Position numbers and translations under genes: made by a program
DNA from: Chersky-840 sp963810195
Lineage (GTDB): Bacteria > Actinomycetota > Acidimicrobiia > Acidimicrobiales > UBA8190
DNA: 64,000 nt
Reading direction: 5' to 3'
Assembly: GCA_963810195.1 (NCBI GenBank)
Contig: CAWEMO010000001.1
Location: 248,001-312,000, forward strand
The notes under the pieces: model-generated
What the model was told of the DNA's origin: nothing
The model's database searches: none
Seen by the model: only the letters and a program-made list of their open reading frames with translations
Shown here: positions 37,870 through 46,920 of the stretch, piece after piece
Layout of the letters: each line of letters starts with the position of its first letter
Position numbering within the stretch: the stretch's first letter is position 1

Positions 37870-38736
37870 ATGTCCGACGCCGCCCCGCTCGACGGGGAAA
37901 CGCTGCGCTCGGTGTCCGATCCGGCGTTCACGGAGCTGGCGGGGCCGGCCGGCACCCGCTTCGGGCCCGTCCGCCGCTTCGCCCGGATCGACTCCACCAA
38001 CCGGTACCTGCTCGACCTGGCCCGTGCCGGTGCCGCCGAGGGCGCGGTGGCGGTCGCCGACTACCAGAGCGCGGGCCGCGGCCGCCTCGGGCGCCGCTGG
38101 GAGGCGCCGGCGGGCGCCAACCTGTTGGCCTCCGTGCTCCTGCGCCCCACCCTCGCCCTCGAGGAGCTCCACCTGTGCACGGTGGCGCTGGCACTGGCGG
38201 CGGCCGACGCGTGCGCACGCGGCGGGGGGGTGACCCCCGAGCTCAAGTGGCCCAACGACCTCATGGTCGGGAGCCGCAAGCTGGGAGGCATCCTGGCCGA
38301 GGCGATCCCCGCCGGTGCCGTCCCCGGGCCGGCGGTGGTGGTGGGACTGGGGCTCAACGTCCGCTGGCCGGCGCCCGACACGGGCGTCGCCTGGACGGGC
38401 GGAGACGAGCATGACGAGCTCCTGGCGGCGGCCACGTCGATCTGGCGCGAGAGCGGTGTGGAGCACGACCCGCTCGCCCTTCTCGAGCTGCTTCTCGCCG
38501 GTCTCGAGGGCAGGCTCGTCGACCTGGCCGACGGCCACGGCCGGCGCCGGTTGGCGGGGGAGTACCGCCGACGGTGCGCGACCCTCGGCAAGACGGTGCG
38601 CGTCTCTCTGGCCGAGGAGGCCTTCACGGGCACGGCCACCGACATCACGGTCGAGGGCCACCTGGTGGTGGACGTGGGAGCGTGCTTCAGGACCGTGGCC
38701 GCGGGCGACGTGGTGCACCTGCGCGACCCCGGCTGA
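37870..38736 (+). CDS. birA: Biotin--[acetyl-CoA-carboxylase] ligase
   Basis: A 288-residue class I biotin ligase that attaches biotin via biotinyl-AMP to the BCCP Lys. It shows 'RFARIDSTNRYLLDLARAGA', the biotin/ATP loop 'YQSAGRGRLGRRWEAPAGA', the catalytic Lys in 'ELKWPNDLMVGSRKLGGIL' and 'VVVGLGLNVRWPAP', followed by the small SH3-like C-terminal domain. There is no N-terminal helix-turn-helix, so it is not a repressor. Divergent from its substrate gene accA, as expected for function. ATG 37870 is chosen by the hexamer 7 nt upstream; GTG 37861 is an in-frame alternative. Confidence 0.94.
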   Translation: MSDAAPLDGETLRSVSDPAFTELAGPAGTRFGPVRRFARIDSTNRYLLDLARAGAAEGAVAVADYQSAGRGRLGRRWEAPAGANLLASVLLRPTLALEELHLCTVALALAAADACARGGGVTPELKWPNDLMVGSRKLGGILAEAIPAGAVPGPAVVVGLGLNVRWPAPDTGVAWTGGDEHDELLAAATSIWRESGVEHDPLALLELLLAGLEGRLVDLADGHGRRRLAGEYRRRCATLGKTVRVSLAEEAFTGTATDITVEGHLVVDVGACFRTVAAGDVVHLRDPG

Positions 38737-38814
38737 CCTCGAAGACCCGGGTCGACGTGCGCCGTGGGGGCTGACTCCGGGGGTGCTCCGCCGGAGTCGC
38801 CGTGGCACCCGGTC

Positions 38815-38820
38815 TACGAT
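38815..38820 (+). promoter_or_regulatory. -10 hexamer TACGAT for rmlB
   Basis: TACGAT ends 9 nt before the ATG at 38830. Confidence 0.4.
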
Positions 38821-38829
38821 TGTCCCACT

Positions 38830-39858
38830 ATGAAAGTGCTCGTCACCGGCGGTGCAGGCTTTATCGGCTCCAATTTCGTCCGCTACTGGGTGGAGCAGCA
38901 CCCCGACGACGCCGTGGTCGCCTACGACGCCCTCACCTATGCCGGGAACCGCCCCAACCTGGCCGACGTGGAGGACCGGATCACCTTCGTCCACGGCGAC
39001 GTGTGCGACGGCGACCTGGCCCTGCAGACCCTGCGTGGCCACGACATCGACACCGTCGTCCACTTCGCGGCGGAGTCCCACAACAGCCTGGCGGTCCTCG
39101 ACCCGGGCCGGTTCTTCCGCACCAACGTGCTCGGCACCCAGACCATGCTCGAGGCCGCCCGCCACGCCGGGGTGGCCCGCTTCCATCACATCTCGACCTG
39201 CGAGGTCTACGGCGACCTGGCCCTCGACTCCGACGACGCGTTCACCGAGGAGCACCCCTACCGACCCCGCACGCCCTACAACGCCTCGAAGGCGGGGGCC
39301 GACCACGCCGTGCGGGCCTACGTCGAGACCTACGGGCTGGCCGCGACCATCACCAACTGCTCGAACAACTACGGGCCGTACCAGTTCCCCGAGAAGGTGA
39401 TCCCGCTGTTCTGCGCGCACGCCCTGGACGACCGGCCGCTGCCGCTGTACGAGTCGACGCGCAACCAGCGGGAGTGGCTGCACGTGACCGACCATTGCCG
39501 GGCCATCGAGGCCGTGTTGGAGGAGGGCCGGATCGGGGAGACGTACCACGTGGGCAGCGGGGTCGAGGCGAGCATCGAGGAGATCGCCGACGCCGTGCTG
39601 CGCACGCTCGGCAAGCCCCAGTCCCTCAAGAAGATCGTCCCCGACCGCCCCGGCCACGACCGGCGCTATCTCCTCGACTGCACCAAGATCACCAAGGAGC
39701 TCGGCTGGGCCCCCACCATCGGCTTCGAGGACGGGCTGGCGGACACGGTGCGGTGGTACGCGGACCACCGGGGCTGGTGGGAGCCGCTCATGGACCGCGC
39801 ACCGGTGGTCGAGTCCTCGTGGGGCGAAGCCCCCCCGGACTCGCCCGCCTCGCGCTGA
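38830..39858 (+). CDS. rmlB: dTDP-glucose 4,6-dehydratase-like SDR with altered catalytic triad
   Basis: A 342-residue extended SDR. 'VLVTGGAGFIGSNFVRYWVE' binds NAD, 'AAESHNSLAVLDPGRFFRTN' is the RmlB-type loop, 'YNASKAGADHAVRAY' carries Tyr-x-x-x-Lys, and 'TNCSNNYGPYQFPEKVIP' contacts the sugar nucleotide. The catalytic S-T-D-E-V-Y-G of RmlB reads 'HISTCEVYGDL', so the general-acid Asp is a Cys. It may still be a 4,6-dehydratase, or act on a different nucleotide sugar. It opens the polysaccharide operon and is followed by rmlD, which fits dTDP-rhamnose synthesis. Confidence 0.88.
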   Translation: MKVLVTGGAGFIGSNFVRYWVEQHPDDAVVAYDALTYAGNRPNLADVEDRITFVHGDVCDGDLALQTLRGHDIDTVVHFAAESHNSLAVLDPGRFFRTNVLGTQTMLEAARHAGVARFHHISTCEVYGDLALDSDDAFTEEHPYRPRTPYNASKAGADHAVRAYVETYGLAATITNCSNNYGPYQFPEKVIPLFCAHALDDRPLPLYESTRNQREWLHVTDHCRAIEAVLEEGRIGETYHVGSGVEASIEEIADAVLRTLGKPQSLKKIVPDRPGHDRRYLLDCTKITKELGWAPTIGFEDGLADTVRWYADHRGWWEPLMDRAPVVESSWGEAPPDSPASR

Positions 39859-39880
39859 GCGCGTGGGTGGGAAACGGGGC

Positions 39881-40852
39881 GTGAAGGTGCTCGTCACCGG
39901 CGCGGGCGGCCAGCTGGGCCGGGACGTCGTCGACGCCTTCGCCGGGCGGGTGCCGACCGGCGGCCGTGCCGGCGACCCCGCCACGGGACGGCTCGGCGCC
40001 CGGACGCCCTGGGACGTGATCGCGGCGGACCATGCCCGCCTGGACGTCTCGGACCGGGGGGCGGTGCTCGGAGTCGTCGAGGGCGTGCGCCCCCACGTGG
40101 TGGTCCACGCCGGTGCCTGGACCGCGGTCGACGCCTGTGAGGGTGACCCCGACCGGGCCTTCGCCGTCAACGCCTTGGGGACCCGCCACGTCGCCGAGGC
40201 GGCCCGCCGTTTCGGGGCGCACGTGGTGTACGTGTCGACCGACTACGTCTTCGACGGCACGTCCACGCGCCCGTACCGGGAATGGGACGCGACCAACCCC
40301 ATGTCGGTGTACGGGCACAGCAAGCTCGCCGGCGAGCACGAGCTCGACCCCGGGTCGACGGTGGTGCGGACCTCGTGGGTGTGCGGCGCGCATGGCGCCA
40401 ACATGGTGCGCACCGTCCAGCGCCTGGCCGCGCAGCCCGGTCCGCTGCGCTTCGTCGACGACCAGCGCGGAAGCCCCACCTTCACGGCCGATCTCGCCGG
40501 GGTGCTGGCGGTGCTCGCCACCGAGCGCCTCCCCGGCACGTTCCACGTCACCAACTCCGGCGTGACCTCCTGGTACGGGTTCGCCCGGGCGGTCCTCGAG
40601 GTCGCCGGCCACGACCCCGAACGCGTGCAGCCCGTCGCCACCTCCGAGCTCGACCCGCCGCGCCCCGCGCCGAGGCCGGCCAACTCGGCCCTCGACAACG
40701 CCGCGCTCCGGCTCCTGGGCATGGCGCCGCTCCCCGAGTGGCGCGACGGCCTCGAGCGGCTGCTGGCCGCGACCGGCCCGGCCCAGCCCCGGACCCCGGC
40801 CCAGACCCCGGCCCAGACCCCGGCCCAGACCCCGGCGGAACCGTCGCGGTGA
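39881..40852 (+). CDS. rmlD: dTDP-4-dehydrorhamnose reductase
   Basis: A 323-residue extended SDR for the last step of dTDP-L-rhamnose synthesis. Signatures are 'VLVTGAGGQLGRDVVDAFAG', 'VVHAGAWTAVDACEGDPDRA', 'FGAHVVYVSTDYVFDGTS', 'MSVYGHSKLAGEHEL' (Tyr-x-x-x-Lys), 'VVRTSWVCG' and 'QRGSPTFTADLAGVL'. I use GTG 39881, just before the Rossmann strand. The C-terminus ends in repeated TPAQ units from a 12-bp tandem repeat. Its TGA overlaps the next GTG as GTGA. Confidence 0.93.
   Translation: MKVLVTGAGGQLGRDVVDAFAGRVPTGGRAGDPATGRLGARTPWDVIAADHARLDVSDRGAVLGVVEGVRPHVVVHAGAWTAVDACEGDPDRAFAVNALGTRHVAEAARRFGAHVVYVSTDYVFDGTSTRPYREWDATNPMSVYGHSKLAGEHELDPGSTVVRTSWVCGAHGANMVRTVQRLAAQPGPLRFVDDQRGSPTFTADLAGVLAVLATERLPGTFHVTNSGVTSWYGFARAVLEVAGHDPERVQPVATSELDPPRPAPRPANSALDNAALRLLGMAPLPEWRDGLERLLAATGPAQPRTPAQTPAQTPAQTPAEPSR
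40793..40838 (+). repeat. 12-bp in-frame tandem repeat at the rmlD 3' end
   Basis: Three exact accccggcccag units and a partial fourth, encoding TPAQ repeats just before the stop. Confidence 0.85.
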
Positions 40853-42159
40853 GCGAGCACGGGACGCAGCCGCACGAAGTCACCACCGCCGTTATCGGTG
40901 CCGGCTACGTGGGCCTCACCACCGCTGTCGTCCTCACCCACCTCGGGTACCGGGTCGTGTGTGGCGAAGCGGACCTCGCCAAGGTGCGGAGGCTGACGGG
41001 GGGAGAGCCGATCATCGTCGAGGAGGGCCTCGGCGACATGCTGCGCGCCGGGCTCGACTCGGGCCGGCTCGAGTTCGTCCACGGCGCCACCGCGGCGGTG
41101 GGCGGTGCCGAGTTCGTGTTCTTGTGCGTGCCCACCCCTCAGGGAGCCGACGGTGCCGCGGACGTGAGCTTCCTCGAGAGCGTGGCGCTCGAGATCGCCC
41201 CGCACCTCGCGCACGGGGCCGTTGTGGTCAACAAGTCGACCGTCCCGGTGGGTTCGACCCTGCTCGTCGAGCAGCTCCTCGACCGTCCCGACGTGGCGGT
41301 GGTGTCGAACCCGGAATTCCTGCGCGAAGGCACGGCCATCCACGACGCCCTGCATCCCGACCGCATCGTGGTGGGGGCCGACGACCGCGCCGCCGCAGCG
41401 CGGGTGGGGGCGCTCTTCGCGTCGACCCAGGCGCCGCTGATCGTCACCGACGCGGCGACGGCGGAGACCATCAAGTACGCCTCCAACGCGTTCCTCGCCA
41501 CCAAGCTGAGCTTCGTCAACGCGGTGTCCAACCTGTGCGAGGCGGTGGGCGCCGACGTGCGCGACGTCCTGCTCGGCATGGCCTACGACCACCGCATCGG
41601 CTTCGACTACCTGCATCCGGGGCCCGGATGGGGAGGCTCGTGCCTCCCCAAGGACACCAGGGCCCTGATCTACATCGGCGAACAGTCGGGATACGACTTC
41701 TCGTTGCTGCGGGGGGCCATCGAGACCAACGAGGCGCAGCTGGCGTCGGTGACGGCCAAGGTGCGCGCCGCGGTGGGCGGAACGCTGCGAGGGGTGTGCA
41801 TCGCGGCGTGGGGGCTGACCTTCAAGGCGCTGACCGACGACCGGCGCGACTCGCCCGCGGTGGAGATCGTGCGCCGTCTCGTGACCGAAGGGGCGACGGT
41901 GCGCGCCTTCGACCCCACCGTGTCCGGGCCCGTCCCGGAGTTCCCGACCGGCGTCGAGATCGTCCCCGACGCCTACGCGGTGTGCGAGGGCGCGGCGTGC
42001 GCCGTCGTGCTCACCGAATGGGAGGAGCTGCGCTGGCTGGACTTCACGAAGGTCCGCGGCCTGCTCGCGGCGCCGAACGTGGTCGACGCCAGGAACCTGC
42101 TCGACCCCGCCGCCATGCGGCGCATGGGCTTCACCTATGTGGCCATGGGCCGTCCGTGA
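40849..42159 (+). CDS. ugd: UDP-glucose/GDP-mannose 6-dehydrogenase family protein
   Basis: A 436-residue NAD-dependent dehydrogenase oxidising the sugar C6 to a uronate. N-terminal NAD domain 'TTAVIGAGYVGLTTAVVLTH', 'VFLCVPTPQGADGAADVSFL', 'VVVNKSTVPVGST', 'VVSNPEFLREGTAIHD', the catalytic Cys in 'GPGWGGSCLPKDTRALIYIG' and the C-terminal 'WGLTFKALTDDRRDSPAVEI'. UDP-glucose is favoured as substrate because a UXS-like decarboxylase follows directly. Start GTG 40849 overlaps rmlD, and its stop overlaps the next gene, both as GTGA. Confidence 0.92.
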   Translation: MSEHGTQPHEVTTAVIGAGYVGLTTAVVLTHLGYRVVCGEADLAKVRRLTGGEPIIVEEGLGDMLRAGLDSGRLEFVHGATAAVGGAEFVFLCVPTPQGADGAADVSFLESVALEIAPHLAHGAVVVNKSTVPVGSTLLVEQLLDRPDVAVVSNPEFLREGTAIHDALHPDRIVVGADDRAAAARVGALFASTQAPLIVTDAATAETIKYASNAFLATKLSFVNAVSNLCEAVGADVRDVLLGMAYDHRIGFDYLHPGPGWGGSCLPKDTRALIYIGEQSGYDFSLLRGAIETNEAQLASVTAKVRAAVGGTLRGVCIAAWGLTFKALTDDRRDSPAVEIVRRLVTEGATVRAFDPTVSGPVPEFPTGVEIVPDAYAVCEGAACAVVLTEWEELRWLDFTKVRGLLAAPNVVDARNLLDPAAMRRMGFTYVAMGRP

Positions 42160-43172
42160 GCGACGCGCCGTCCGTGAACAACGGCGGGCCGGCGCCGGAC
42201 ACCGGCGGGCACAGCGGGCGTCGGGTGGTGGTCACGGGCGGCGCGGGGTTCCTCGGTTCCCACCTGTGCGAGGCCCTCGTGGCCCGGGGCGACCGCGTCG
42301 TCGCCGTCGACGACCTGTCCACCGGCGTGAGGGACAACGTGGCCTCCCTCGTGGGGGGCCCTGCTTTCGAGCTCGTGGTGGCGGACGTGGCCGACGCGGT
42401 CCCCGTCGACGGGCCCGTCGACGCCGTCATGCACTTCGCCAGCCCGGCGTCGCCCCCCGACTACCTGGCGCGGCCGCTCGAGACGCTGGCGGTGGGGAGC
42501 GAGGGGACGCGCCGTGCCCTCACGCTCGCTGCCGCGCACGGGGCGCGTTTCATCCTGGCCTCGACCAGCGAGGTCTACGGGGATCCCGAGGTGCACCCGC
42601 AGCCCGAGACGTACTGGGGCAACGTGAACCCCGTGGGGCCGCGCAGCGTGTACGACGAGGCGAAGCGCTTCGCCGAGGCACTCACCATGGCGACGCACCG
42701 CGCCGAGGGCGTCGACGTCGGCATCGTCAGGATCTTCAACACCTACGGCCCGCGCCTGCGACCCGGTGACGGGCGCGTGGTGTCCAACTTCCTGGTGCAG
42801 GCGATCGAGGGACGCCCTCTCACCGTCTACGGCGACGGGTCCCAGACCAGGAGCCTGTGCTACGTGGAGGACGAGGTGGCCGGGATACTGGCCCTGCTCG
42901 ACTCCCGGCTCACCGGGCCCGTGAACATCGGAAACCCGGCCGAGCTGTCGGTGCTCGAGCTCGCCCATGCCGTCGTGGCGCTGACCGGGTCGTCATCGAC
43001 GATCGTTTACGAGCCGCTGCCCACCGACGACCCGACCCGCCGTCGCCCCGACATCGCCCTGGCCCGGCGCGAGCTGGGCTGGGAGCCGGTAGTCCCCCTG
43101 GAGGTTGGCCTACGCCGCACCGCTGACTTCTTCACCGCCGGCACTCCGCAGGGAGCCGGGGGTCGGCCATGA
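42156..43172 (+). CDS. UDP-glucuronate decarboxylase-like SDR
   Basis: A 338-residue extended SDR similar to UXS, which converts UDP-glucuronate to UDP-xylose. It shows 'VVVTGGAGFLGSHLCEALVA', 'VMHFASPASPPDYLARPLET', 'FILASTSEVYGDPEVHPQPE', 'YDEAKRFAEALTMA' (Tyr-x-x-x-Lys), 'VRIFNTYGPRLRPGDGRVVS' and 'TRSLCYVEDEVAGILALL'. These match UXS more than GalE. Coupled to the dehydrogenase upstream (GTGA) and the glycosyltransferase downstream (ATGA). Together they would give UDP-Glc to UDP-GlcA to UDP-Xyl. Confidence 0.87.
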   Translation: MSDAPSVNNGGPAPDTGGHSGRRVVVTGGAGFLGSHLCEALVARGDRVVAVDDLSTGVRDNVASLVGGPAFELVVADVADAVPVDGPVDAVMHFASPASPPDYLARPLETLAVGSEGTRRALTLAAAHGARFILASTSEVYGDPEVHPQPETYWGNVNPVGPRSVYDEAKRFAEALTMATHRAEGVDVGIVRIFNTYGPRLRPGDGRVVSNFLVQAIEGRPLTVYGDGSQTRSLCYVEDEVAGILALLDSRLTGPVNIGNPAELSVLELAHAVVALTGSSSTIVYEPLPTDDPTRRRPDIALARRELGWEPVVPLEVGLRRTADFFTAGTPQGAGGRP

Positions 43173-43982
43173 TGGACGAGGTGGGTGCAGGCGACCACAG
43201 CGGGGGAGCCGAATGGCCCGGCGGGCTCCCGGACGTCGAGGGGCTCGGCGGGGAGGCAGGTGACGCCGCGGCGGCGGCACGCGCCCGCTACCGGACGCTC
43301 TCGGTCATCGTCCCCGTCTTCAACGAGCGCAATACGGTGGCCGAGGTCCTCCGGCGCATCCGCGCCGTCGAGCTCCCCATGCAACTCGAGGTCGTCGTCG
43401 TCGACGACGGTTCGACGGACGGGACCGACAAGGTGCTGTCGGTCCTCCAGGACTCGACGGTGCGGGTCCTCACGCACCGGTCCAACAAGGGCAAGGGCGC
43501 CGCCATCCGCACGGGGGTCAACACGGCGCGGCGGACAACTCGTGCTCATCCAGGACGCGGATCTCGAGTATGACCCCGACGACTGGCCCAGGTTGCTCGA
43601 GCCGGTGATGAAAGGGAAGGCGCAGGTCGTCTACGGCAGCCGCTTCACCGGTGAGCGACGCGCCATGCGCCCCACGCAATGGCTGGGGAACCGGCTCCTC
43701 ACGCTGACGGCCAACGTGTTGTACCGCTCGACGCTGTCGGACATGGAGACCTGCTACAAGCTCTTCGACCGCAGGGTCCTCGACAGCATCACCATCGAGT
43801 CCGACGGGTTCGACTTCGAGCCCGAGATCACCGCCAAGGTCCTGCGCCGCGGGCACCGGATCTACGAAGTCCCGGTCTCGTACACCGGGCGCGACGCGTC
43901 GGAAGGGACCAAGTTCGAGTGGCGCGACGGGGTGCATGCACTCACCGCGCTCGTCCGGTACCGGTTCGTCCGCCAGATCTGA
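43169..43982 (+). CDS. GT2 glycosyltransferase, polyprenyl-phosphate type (frameshifted)
   Basis: About 270 residues. The GT-A fold shows 'LSVIVPVFNERNTVAEVLRR', 'LEVVVVDDGSTDGTDKVLSV', 'SNKGKGAAIRTGVNTA' and, after a frame change, the DxD 'QLVLIQDADLEYDPDDWPRL', 'VVYGSRFTGERR' and 'MRPTQWLGNRLLTLTANVLY'. These resemble dolichyl-phosphate glucosyl/mannosyltransferases. Observed gcgcggcggacaa against the expected gcgcggggacaa suggests one inserted C at about 43532. There is no transmembrane tail. It probably loads a sugar on a polyprenyl phosphate. Start ATG 43169 overlaps the previous stop. Confidence 0.83.
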
Positions 43983-43989
43983 CTGCGCC

Positions 43990-44910
43990 GTGGCCAGATC
44001 CAAGGTCCCGGTACCGCCCGCGGCCGCACCGGAGGTGTCGGGGTGCGTGGGTGCGGTGGTGGTGAACCACGAGGCCGGCACCTCCTTGCTCGAGTGCGTG
44101 GCGTCGCTGCGAGCCGAAGGGGTCGCGGAGGTGACGGTGGTCGACAATGCGTCCAGCGACGGGTCCGCCGAGGCGCTCGTGTCCGCCGACGGCGGGGTCC
44201 ACCTCGTGCAGACCGGGGCGAACCTCGGGTACGGGGCGGCCGCCAACCGGGGCATAGCCGTGAGCGGGCTCGAGCTCGTCCTGGTGTCCAACCCCGACGT
44301 CGCCGTGCACGAGGGCGCACTGGCCGCGCTCGCGGCGGTGCTCGAGGCCGACCCAGTCCTCGCCATCGCCGGGCCCCGGATCCTCGAGGCCGACGGCACC
44401 CGCTACCCCTCGGCGCGCCGGTTCCCGTCCTTCGTCGACGCCGTCGGCCATGCGTTGCTCGGCGACCTGGTGCCGCACAACCGCTTCACGCGGCGGTACC
44501 GCATGGGGGACCTCGCCTCGGACCGGGTCACCGAGGTGGACTGGGTGTCGGGAGCGTGCTTCCTCGCCCGCCGTAGTGCCCTGGAGGAGCTGGGCGGGTT
44601 CGACGAGTCGTACTTCATGTACGCCGAGGACACCGACCTGTGCTGGCGGGCCCGGCGTGCGGGGTGGGGGGTGGTGTACGTGCCCGAGGCGGTCGTCACC
44701 CACGTCCAGGGGATCTCGACCGCTCGCCACCCCTACCGGATGCTCGTGGCCCACCACCGCTCGGTGTTCCGGTTCGCGGACCGGACCGAGAGGGGCTGGC
44801 GCCGGCTGGCGCTGCCGGCCATGGCGGTGTTCCTGACGCTGCGCCTCGGGGTCATGTGCGCCAGGCAGGCCCTGGGCGCGCTGCGCAGCGCCGCGCGCCG
44901 GGCCGAGTAG
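43990..44910 (+). CDS. GT2 rhamnosyltransferase-like (WbbL type)
   Basis: A 306-residue glycosyltransferase. 'VGAVVVNHEAGTSLLECVAS', 'VTVVDNASSDGSAEALVS', 'NLGYGAAANRGIAVS', 'LVLVSNPDVAVHEGAL' (DxD-like), 'VDWVSGACFLARRSALEELG' and 'FDESYFMYAEDTDLCWRARR' follow the WbbL/rhamnosyltransferase pattern, where E-D-x-D-L-C-x-R is diagnostic. The C-terminus carries a hydrophobic, membrane-associating segment. In mycobacteria WbbL adds rhamnose from dTDP-rhamnose to the cell-wall linker. The neighbouring rmlB/rmlD make that donor. The start GTG at 43990 lies 7 bp after the previous stop. Confidence 0.88.
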   Translation: MARSKVPVPPAAAPEVSGCVGAVVVNHEAGTSLLECVASLRAEGVAEVTVVDNASSDGSAEALVSADGGVHLVQTGANLGYGAAANRGIAVSGLELVLVSNPDVAVHEGALAALAAVLEADPVLAIAGPRILEADGTRYPSARRFPSFVDAVGHALLGDLVPHNRFTRRYRMGDLASDRVTEVDWVSGACFLARRSALEELGGFDESYFMYAEDTDLCWRARRAGWGVVYVPEAVVTHVQGISTARHPYRMLVAHHRSVFRFADRTERGWRRLALPAMAVFLTLRLGVMCARQALGALRSAARRAE

Positions 44911-44925
44911 GGTTGCTGGCCGACC

Positions 44926-45759
44926 ATGGCCAGGGGAGATACCGGAAAATGGGTGGCGCGCGCCGGCGCCACGGGCGGAGGGCGGAGCTACCGCGGGCAG
45001 ATGCCCGTGAAGTGGTACTCGAGCCTGGTCCTGATCTGCCTGCTCGGGGTGGCCCTGATCGTCTACAGCCGCTACGAGCGCCAGCATCCGGCTCCGGCGG
45101 TGCAGCCTGCGATCGGCGCCCACTGGTACCAGGCCCTCGGGTTCGACATCTGCGGGACCATCGAGCCCAACCTCCCCCTCAACCCCAACGCGTCGACCTC
45201 GCCGGTGCCGGGGATCCGCACCCAGGGTGACGGAGTCATCCAGGTCGTTCCCACCACCAACGCCGACGCAGGTAACAACGCCACGCTGGCCCGCTTCGTG
45301 GCGTTGTATCCCAAGTTGAAGCTCTCCCCGGGCGTCGTGCAGCTCCCGGGCAAGCCGAAGTACACCAACGGCGACAAGTGCCCGGCGGGGTCCCCCGACG
45401 CCGGGAAGGCGGGTGAGCTCGTCATCAAGATGTGGCCGAGCTTCACGCCCCCGGGCTCGAACAACCCCGTGATCTCCCCCGACCCCGGCGCGGTCAAGCT
45501 CGCCGACGGGCAGCTCATCACCGTGGCCTTCGTGCCGTCGGGCGCTTCGATCCCCAAGCCGAGCTCGATCACGGCGATGCTGACCGACCGCGCCGGCTCG
45601 GCGACCACCACACCGTCGACGACACCGACGCCGGCACCCACCACGGCGACGACCACGGCACCGACCGCCACCACGGCGACGACGAAGCCGTCGACCGGCA
45701 CCACGGCGAGCACCCTTCCGTCGTCGAAGGGCACCACGCCGACGACGGCGAAGCCGTGA
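44926..45759 (+). CDS. Membrane-anchored extracytoplasmic protein of unknown function
   Basis: A 277-residue protein with one signal-anchor helix (about residues 30-47, 'SLVLICLLGVALIVYS'), an exterior domain and a Thr/Ala/Pro-rich tail of about 55 residues. The domain carries 'AIGAHWYQALGFDICGTIEP' and 'GIRTQGDGVIQVVPTT'. In related actinobacterial proteins, as I recall them, this second motif is His-rich (HTHGDGLIHIHP-like). Here Arg, Gln and Val replace those His residues, so a metal-binding role may be lost. It sits in the polysaccharide operon between a rhamnosyltransferase and a nucleotidyltransferase, suggesting an envelope role. Confidence 0.7.
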   Translation: MARGDTGKWVARAGATGGGRSYRGQMPVKWYSSLVLICLLGVALIVYSRYERQHPAPAVQPAIGAHWYQALGFDICGTIEPNLPLNPNASTSPVPGIRTQGDGVIQVVPTTNADAGNNATLARFVALYPKLKLSPGVVQLPGKPKYTNGDKCPAGSPDAGKAGELVIKMWPSFTPPGSNNPVISPDPGAVKLADGQLITVAFVPSGASIPKPSSITAMLTDRAGSATTTPSTTPTPAPTTATTTAPTATTATTKPSTGTTASTLPSSKGTTPTTAKP

Positions 45760-45787
45760 CCACGGACTCCACCGTCGCGCCCGGGAA

Positions 45788-46877
45788 GTGAAGGCCATCG
45801 TCCTGCTGGGCGGCGAGGGGACGAGACTCCGCCCGCTCACGTACACGACGCCGAAGCAGCTCCTGCCCGTGGTGGAAGTGCCGATGCTCGAGCGCGTCCT
45901 CGGCCAGCTCCGGGCGCACGGCGTCGACCAGGTCGTCTTGTCCCTCGGGTACCGCCCCGACGCCTTCTTCGCCGCCTATCCCGGCCACGAGGCGGCCGGT
46001 GTCCGCCTCGACTACGCGGTCGAGCCCGAGCCCCTCGACACCGCCGGGGCCATCGCCTTCGCAGCCCGGCACGCGTCGATCGACGAGACCTTCCTGGTCG
46101 TGAACGGCGACGTCCTGACCGACCTCGACACCACCGCACTCGTCGCCTTCCACCGCTCTCACGGGGCCGCCGCCACGATCCACCTGAAGGCGGTGGCCGA
46201 CCCGACCCGCTTCGGAGTGGTCCCCACCGACGACCACGGCCGCGTCCTCGAGTTCGTCGAGAAGCCTCCCGCCGACCGTGCGCCCACCAACCTGGTCAAC
46301 GCCGGGACCTACGTCCTCGAGCCGTCCGTGCTCGGCGCGCATCCCCGCGGGTCGTCGGGTCTCGGTCGAGCGCGAGGTCTTCCCGGAGCTGGCCGCGGCC
46401 GGGGTCGTGTACGCCATGGCCAGCGATGCCTACTGGCTCGACACCGGCACCCCCGAGTCATACCTGCAGGCCAACGCCGACCTGCTCGAGGGCCTGCGCC
46501 CCGGTCCCCCCGCGCCCGACGCCCACCAGGTGTCGCTCGGGGTGTGGACCCTCGGCGCGCCCAACGTCCGGGGCGAGGTCCTGCCTCCCAGCCTGCTCGG
46601 CATCGGTGCGCAGGTCGCGGGAGAGGCCACCGTGTCCGCCAGCGTCATCGGAGCCCGGAGCGTGGTGGAGCACGGGGCCCGCGTCGAGCACTCGGTGCTC
46701 CTGCCCGGTGCACGGGTGGGAGCCGGTGCACGGGTGTCGGGCTCGATCCTGGGCCGCAACTGCGTGATCGCCGAAGGATGCGAGCTGTCTCCGGTGACCG
46801 TGGTGGGCGACGACGTCGTCGTACCCGCAGGCGCCCGGCTCACCGACGCCCGCGTCCCGGCGGAGATGGTGTCGTGA
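45788..46877 (+). CDS. Sugar-nucleotidyltransferase, mannose-1-phosphate guanylyltransferase-like (frameshifted)
   Basis: About 363 residues. Catalytic domain: 'AIVLLGGEGTRLRPLTYTTP' (G-G-x-G-T-R-L), 'KQLLPVVEVPMLERVL', 'FLVVNGDVLTDLDTTALVAF', 'VEKPPADRAPTNLVNAGTYV' and, after a frame change, 'AYWLDTGTPESYLQANADLL'. A left-handed beta-helix tail follows ('IGARSVVEHGARVEHSVLLP'). The break at about 46339 (ggcgcgcatcccc against the expected ggcgccatcccc) fits one inserted G. The layout matches GMPP/ManB of actinobacteria, making GDP-mannose, but glucose-1-phosphate thymidylyl or uridylyl activity cannot be excluded. Position next to wbbL and near cofDE matches the mycobacterial locus. Confidence 0.85.
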
Positions 46878-46920
46878 CGGCGCGGCGCGCCGCGGTGGGT
46901 CCCGAACACCGGAGGTCGCT

